A stretch of DNA of 64,000 nt from Marinomonas rhizomae (GTDB lineage Bacteria > Pseudomonadota > Gammaproteobacteria > Pseudomonadales > Marinomonadaceae), in the NCBI RefSeq assembly GCF_003315485.1, contig NZ_QNSE01000005.1, forward strand, positions 62,001-126,000. The letters run 5' to 3'. The notes beneath the pieces are model-generated. The model was given only the letters and a program-made list of their open reading frames with translations, ran no database searches and was not told the origin of the DNA. The position numbers were made by a program, and so were the translations under genes. Positions 60,346-64,000 of this stretch are shown here, piece by piece. The number at the start of each line of letters is the position of its first letter. Position 1 is the stretch's first letter.

Positions 60346-61893
60346 ATGTTAGACGCAAATATGAAACAACAATTGGGCACCTACCTTAAAAATATCGTTA
60401 ATCCGATTGAGGTTACTGTGTCCACTAATGGCAATGACAAATCGGCTGAACTGCTTGCACTTGCGCAAGACATTGAGTCCCTAAACAGCACGAAAATCAC
60501 CTTGATCACAGATGAAAATCCATCTGGTCGTGCACCACAAATGGCCATTGGTCCGAAAGGCGAAGCGCCTCGTGTTCGCTTTGCGGGGATTCCGATGGGA
60601 CACGAATTTACGTCTCTAGTACTTGCCTTATTACAAGCCGGTGGCCACCCTTCAAAAGCGGCGCCAGAAATACTAGAGCAAATTAAAGGTTTGGACAGCG
60701 AACTTAACTTCGAGGTGTACATTTCCCTCTCTTGCCACAACTGCCCAGACGTCGTACAAGCCGTTAACCTAATGGCCGTACTCAACCCGAAAGTAACAGC
60801 GACCATGATCGACGGCGCACTTTTCCAAAGCGAAGTAGAAGAGCGCAACATCATGGCTGTTCCTTCTGTTTACCTAAATGGCGAACACTTTGGTCAAGGT
60901 CGTATGACGCTGGATGAAATATTGAACAAGGTCGACACAGGTGCGTCCGATAAACAAGCGGCGGCATTATCCGAAAAAGAAGCTTACGACGTCTTGGTCG
61001 TTGGTGGCGGGCCAGCAGGCGCGGCAGCAGCAATCTACTCTGCTCGTAAAGGCATTCGTACCGGCATCGTAGCAGAACGTTTTGGCGGACAAGTCAGTGA
61101 CACCATGGCGATTGAAAACTTTATTTCCGTCAAAGCAACAGACGGCCCTAAATTGGTCGCAGGCTTAGAACAGCACGTTTTAGATTACGATGTTGATCTA
61201 ATGAAAACCCAAAAAGCGGTTCGTCTAGAAAAGAAAGAATTTGTCGAAGTAGAACTGGAAAATGGTGCCATTCTTAAAAGTAAAACCGTGGTATTAGCCA
61301 CTGGCGCTCGTTGGAGAGAAATGAACGTACCAGGCGAACAAGAATACCGTGGTAAAGGCGTAGCCTACTGCCCACACTGTGATGGCCCATTGTTTAAAGG
61401 TAAGAAAACAGCCGTCATTGGTGGTGGTAACTCGGGTATTGAAGCCGCCATTGACCTTGCTGGTATCGTTGAACATGTAACGGTTCTTGAATTTGGTGAC
61501 ACCCTACGTGCAGACGACGTATTGGTGAAAAAAGCAGAATCGTTGCCAAACGTATCCATTATTAAGAATGCCATGACAACTGAAGTATTGGGCGATGGCG
61601 AACGTGTCATTGGCTTGAAGTACACAGATCGTAAAACAGATGAGTCACATCTTGTTGATGTCGCTGGTATCTTTGTACAAATCGGCTTGGTACCAAACAG
61701 TGAATTCCTAAAAGACACACTAGAACTGACCAACCGCGGAGAAATTGTGGTGAACGGACATGGTGAAACCTCATTACCGGGCGTTTTTGCCGCAGGGGAT
61801 GTGACCACCGCACCATACAAACAAATCATCATCTCAATGGGTTCAGGTGCAACGGCTGCCCTCGGTGCATTTGATTACCTAATCCGCCAATAG
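60346..61893 (+). CDS. ahpF: Alkyl hydroperoxide reductase subunit F
   Basis: 515 residues, the usual AhpF length. N-terminal double thioredoxin-like domain with the CHNC pair ([15 protein letters not shown], about 129-132), FAD motif [17 protein letters not shown] (about 215), the redox pair CPHC in [16 protein letters not shown] motif [12 protein letters not shown] and the C-terminal FAD motif [10 protein letters not shown]. Transfers electrons from NADH to AhpC. 175 bp after ahpC. Followed by a strong terminator. Confidence 0.97.
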   Translation: MLDANMKQQLGTYLKNIVNPIEVTVSTNGNDKSAELLALAQDIESLNSTKITLITDENPSGRAPQMAIGPKGEAPRVRFAGIPMGHEFTSLVLALLQAGGHPSKAAPEILEQIKGLDSELNFEVYISLSCHNCPDVVQAVNLMAVLNPKVTATMIDGALFQSEVEERNIMAVPSVYLNGEHFGQGRMTLDEILNKVDTGASDKQAAALSEKEAYDVLVVGGGPAGAAAAIYSARKGIRTGIVAERFGGQVSDTMAIENFISVKATDGPKLVAGLEQHVLDYDVDLMKTQKAVRLEKKEFVEVELENGAILKSKTVVLATGARWREMNVPGEQEYRGKGVAYCPHCDGPLFKGKKTAVIGGGNSGIEAAIDLAGIVEHVTVLEFGDTLRADDVLVKKAESLPNVSIIKNAMTTEVLGDGERVIGLKYTDRKTDESHLVDVAGIFVQIGLVPNSEFLKDTLELTNRGEIVVNGHGETSLPGVFAAGDVTTAPYKQIIISMGSGATAALGAFDYLIRQ

Positions 61894-61966
61894 CCGATTA
61901 GGTAAGACACACGCTGAATTGGAGACCCCTTCTTTCTATTCAGTGGCTATTCATTCAGACCTTGAT

Positions 61967-61999
61967 ACGCCCTTTGCACTTCGCAAAGGGCGTTTTTTT
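61967..61999 (+). terminator. Terminator of the ahpCF region
   Basis: ACGCCCTTTGC (61967-61977), 5-base loop, GCAAAGGGCGT (61983-61993), then a run of T. 74 bp after the ahpF stop. Confidence 0.95.
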
Positions 62000-62101
62000 A
62001 TGCTCAAAACTATGCAAACAAGATAGAAACAAACAATTAAAACATTACGTATAAAAACCAGTACAAGTACAATTTCAAGCACTTACTTGCAGGAGTAAAA
62101 T

Positions 62102-62356
62102 ATGTATACGCTAAGTTACTCAACTTTTAGAGCAAACCTTGCTAGCACATTTGATAAAGTAAATGACGATCATAAGCCTGCTCTCATTACTCGTCAGGGC
62201 GGTAAACCGGCTGTACTTATTAGTTTGGAAGATTTTCAAGCGTATGAAGAAACGGCCTATTTGATGGCTAGTCCAAGAAACGCTTCTCGTTTAAACGAAG
62301 CCATTGTAGAAGTAGAAGCAGGCAAAACACAGATAAGAGAACGGATTGAGGAATGA
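62102..62356 (+). CDS. yefM: YefM/Phd-family antitoxin
   Basis: 84 residues. YefM-type: YTLSYSTFRANLASTFDKV forms the DNA-binding fold, HKPALITRQGGKPAVLISLE and the C-terminal disordered tail that normally neutralises YoeB (RLNEAIVEVEAGKTQIRER). CAGGAGTAAAAT precedes the ATG. The toxin start overlaps its stop (ATGA), but the toxin gene is broken, so this antitoxin is an orphan that may still bind its own promoter. Confidence 0.93.
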   Translation: MYTLSYSTFRANLASTFDKVNDDHKPALITRQGGKPAVLISLEDFQAYEETAYLMASPRNASRLNEAIVEVEAGKTQIRERIEE

Positions 62357-62454
62357 TTTTATCTTGGGCTGAAAATGTATGGAAAGATTATCTTTATTGG
62401 CAGTAAAAAAATAAGAAGACGCCGTATATTGTTCATTGCCGTTACCATTACTAA
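62353..62454 (+). pseudogene. yoeB: yoeB toxin, internally deleted and interrupted
   Basis: From the ATG overlapping the antitoxin stop the frame reads MILSWAENVWKDYLYWQ, the standard YoeB N-terminus, then TAA (62404). In the same frame the tail resumes and ends YIVHCRYHY (62425-62451), the standard YoeB C-terminus. About 50 central residues, including the key catalytic Glu and Arg region, are missing and a stop codon was added. A normal YoeB is about 84 residues. Confidence 0.9.
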
Positions 62455-62468
62455 AAGACGAATTCGAT

Positions 62469-62503
62469 AAAGCCAATACAAACGTCGATCTGTATTGGCT
62501 TTT
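62469..62503. terminator. Bidirectional terminator
   Basis: AAAGCCAATACA (62469-62480) pairs with TGTATTGGCTTT (62491-62502) around a 10-base loop. Lies between the yefM-yoeB locus and the convergent phosphatase gene. Confidence 0.85.
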
Positions 62504-62520
62504 CAAAATTTAAAACCGCA

Positions 62521-63279
62521 TTATTTTGCGGCTTTTTCATTCCATGCTTGTAGCTCTGACTTCGACCAAGAACCATATGAAGCATTAGGCATAACAATCC
62601 AATTGTTACCAAAATGCTTGGCTTCTTTGGCAACTAGACCACGCTGATACTCTGTCGATTCTTTGTTTTTAAATTCAGCAGCAAAATCATGCAGGCTGTC
62701 ACCAATTAACATAATAATATCATGGTTTTTACGGGCAATCTCACGGCGAGACTCTTTCGACTCGGTATAAAGCAACACATTGTCACTGCTTACTTGAGCA
62801 ACATTCAGCTTTTTCAGTGTCTTAAGTGTGTCGGCTTTGTTCTCTTGAAAACGATCCGAGATATAGTAGATTTTCACGCCTTGCTGCGTGACAAAATCGA
62901 TAAAATCTTTTGCGCCTGGAATTAAGGTCGGTTCGCCTTTTTTCTCCCAATCGCTCCAAGTATCCCAAGAAGTATAATCGTGGCAATTATTTACATCACG
63001 AACTAATAATGGTGTATTGTCTATGACTGTTTCATCCAAATCTAACACAACAGCGGGTTTTTTATCTGAGTTATGATTCGCCAAAATCTGTATAAAGCGC
63101 TGCGTGGCAAATTGGTATGCCTGCAACTGCAGTGCCATAACTTCGGCAGACTGCTGCTGATAACGCAGTGCCATATTATATTCTTTCGCTTTACAAACAG
63201 TGTCTTGGTCTGCTGAAAAGGCAGCATTACTGCCCAATAAAGGTAACGCAAAAAGTAAAGAGGCGGTGAGTTTTTTCAT
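62521..63279 (-). CDS. e(P4)-like HAD acid phosphatase (5'-nucleotidase), periplasmic
   Basis: 252 residues, signal peptide (MKKLTASLLFALPLLGSNAA, cleavage after AAFSA). HAD superfamily class C: VVLDLDETVIDN holds the nucleophile Asp and the second Asp, with GDSLHDF as the magnesium-binding segment near the end. In Haemophilus the e(P4) enzyme is a lipoprotein, but the lipobox Cys is absent here, so this one should be free in the periplasm. It probably releases phosphate or nucleosides from nucleotides. Single gene, with a terminator on its downstream side. Confidence 0.9.
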   Translation of the reverse strand: MKKLTASLLFALPLLGSNAAFSADQDTVCKAKEYNMALRYQQQSAEVMALQLQAYQFATQRFIQILANHNSDKKPAVVLDLDETVIDNTPLLVRDVNNCHDYTSWDTWSDWEKKGEPTLIPGAKDFIDFVTQQGVKIYYISDRFQENKADTLKTLKKLNVAQVSSDNVLLYTESKESRREIARKNHDIIMLIGDSLHDFAAEFKNKESTEYQRGLVAKEAKHFGNNWIVMPNASYGSWSKSELQAWNEKAAK

Positions 63280-63559
63280 AAGACAAATGTTTCCTTAAAA
63301 TTTAAGGGGACATAAAATGACATGTTTTTTTATTAAATGCCAATTTAATTACAGCTCAAATATATTTTGACCACTATTCACCACTTCCACATTCCACTAC
63401 AACTTTAAAAACAATTAAATCTGAAGTATTCAAACCGAGCCTTACTTTCTCCGCCCATAACATTCAATTAATATGAATGATTTGTTCTTTATTATTCATT
63501 ATTAATGAAAGTAAAAACAGCCTAAACTGATTAAAAGACAAACAGAAAAAGGCACCCAC

Positions 63560-64000
63560 ATGAACAATACACACTCGAGCACCCTATCTATTGCTGGCAT
63601 TGGCTATGCGCTCGCCGCGGTCGCGATTTGGACAGGCTTTATCTTGGTTTCGAAGGCGGGTTCGCTGGCGGCATTGGCCTTACCGGATATGATGATGGTT
63701 CGATTCGGCACTGCTTTTATCTTATTTTTCCCTTTTATTTGGCAGCACCGTCATACCATTTTTCAATGGCGTATGCTGGTGTTAGGCAGCATTGGTGGGC
63801 TCGCATATGCTTTATCCGTGTTCAATGGTTTTGACCATGCGCCCGCGACCCATGCCGCATTATTACTGCCTGGCCTAATGCCAATCATGATTGCCGTATT
63901 CGCTTACTTTCTGGCGAATGAACGTCATAGTAACCTTGCTTGGTTCGGAATTTTGCTCAGTAGCCTGGGTATTATCGTACTCCTATCTGAAACTCTACTG
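63560..64000 (+). CDS. EamA/DMT-family transporter, partial
   Basis: The first 147 codons; it continues past the right edge. Opens at an ATG (63560) with AAAAAGGCACCCAC before it. Membrane helices follow one another: AALAAVAIWTGFILV-like YALAAVAIWTGFILVSK, GTAFILFFPFIWQ, MLVLGSIGGLAYALSVF, HAALLLPGLMPIMIAVFAYF and LAWFGILLSSLGIIVLL. This is the EamA half-repeat of drug/metabolite exporters. The 280-bp gap upstream of it contains no gene that I can see. Confidence 0.88.
   Translation, partial: MNNTHSSTLSIAGIGYALAAVAIWTGFILVSKAGSLAALALPDMMMVRFGTAFILFFPFIWQHRHTIFQWRMLVLGSIGGLAYALSVFNGFDHAPATHAALLLPGLMPIMIAVFAYFLANERHSNLAWFGILLSSLGIIVLLSETLL

Noticed and set aside
60381-60854. Minus-strand frame of 157 codons inside ahpF
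   Set aside because: Shadow of ahpF, whose protein is complete and typical.
1-64000. Prophage, transposon or integron
   Set aside because: No integrase, transposase, phage structural gene or attachment repeat seen; genes are ordinary metabolic and regulatory ones.

Overview
The window reads as ordinary chromosome of a marine gammaproteobacterium, most likely an Oceanospirillales member close to Marinomonas. This is inferred from gene content, moderate GC and gene order. I saw no tRNA, rRNA, CRISPR array, transposase, integrase or phage gene. Accessory signals are limited to gene remnants, one REP-like doublet and small repeats.

Layout. 1-4.9 kb: 5' part of mesX (methionine synthesis) with a MetR-like box, a lipoprotein, a YfaZ-type barrel protein, and a divergent locus (Ser-rich exported protein versus DUF6502-DUF5666) whose shared promoter region carries three near-identical 17-bp operators. 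5-8.6 kb: a CSS/EAL phosphodiesterase and an AcoR-like sigma-54 activator. 9-15.1 kb: a glpSTPQUV-type ABC importer with a candidate sigma-54 promoter and an upstream palindrome. 15.1-21.4 kb: an RpiR-type regulator, a polyamine-type ABC importer and a DmpA/BapA-type aminopeptidase. 21.4-29.2 kb: small genes, a nitroreductase remnant, LysR/GST, a PhyH dioxygenase operon, a LigB-type dioxygenase, a VOC protein, a WYL regulator, an Rrf2 regulator and a thioredoxin-reductase-like flavoprotein.

29.4-33 kb: three tandem paralogous outer-membrane barrels with different C-terminal modules. 33-40 kb: a YhiN-like flavoprotein, then a siderophore-use locus (MFS permease, DUF2218-SIP reductase, TonB receptor, TetR). 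40-54.2 kb: a DUF502 membrane protein and two TRAP-transporter catabolic clusters with paralogous LysR regulators. One carries an amidase and DUF2848; the other carries UPF0317/DUF1445 and the 5-oxoprolinase PxpABC. 54.5-59.5 kb: a large hybrid histidine kinase and an HD-GYP response regulator. 59.6-64 kb: ahpC-ahpF, a YefM antitoxin with a broken YoeB toxin, an e(P4)-like phosphatase, and the start of an EamA transporter.

The unifying theme is nutrient scavenging: glycerol or polyols, polyamine or peptide-like amines, 5-oxoproline, an unknown amide and siderophore iron. Each transporter sits next to its own regulator and, in most cases, its first catabolic enzyme. The least described elements are the three-operator DUF6502/DUF5666/Ser-rich locus, the barrel trio, and the inverted repeat that could mask a lipoprotein start codon.
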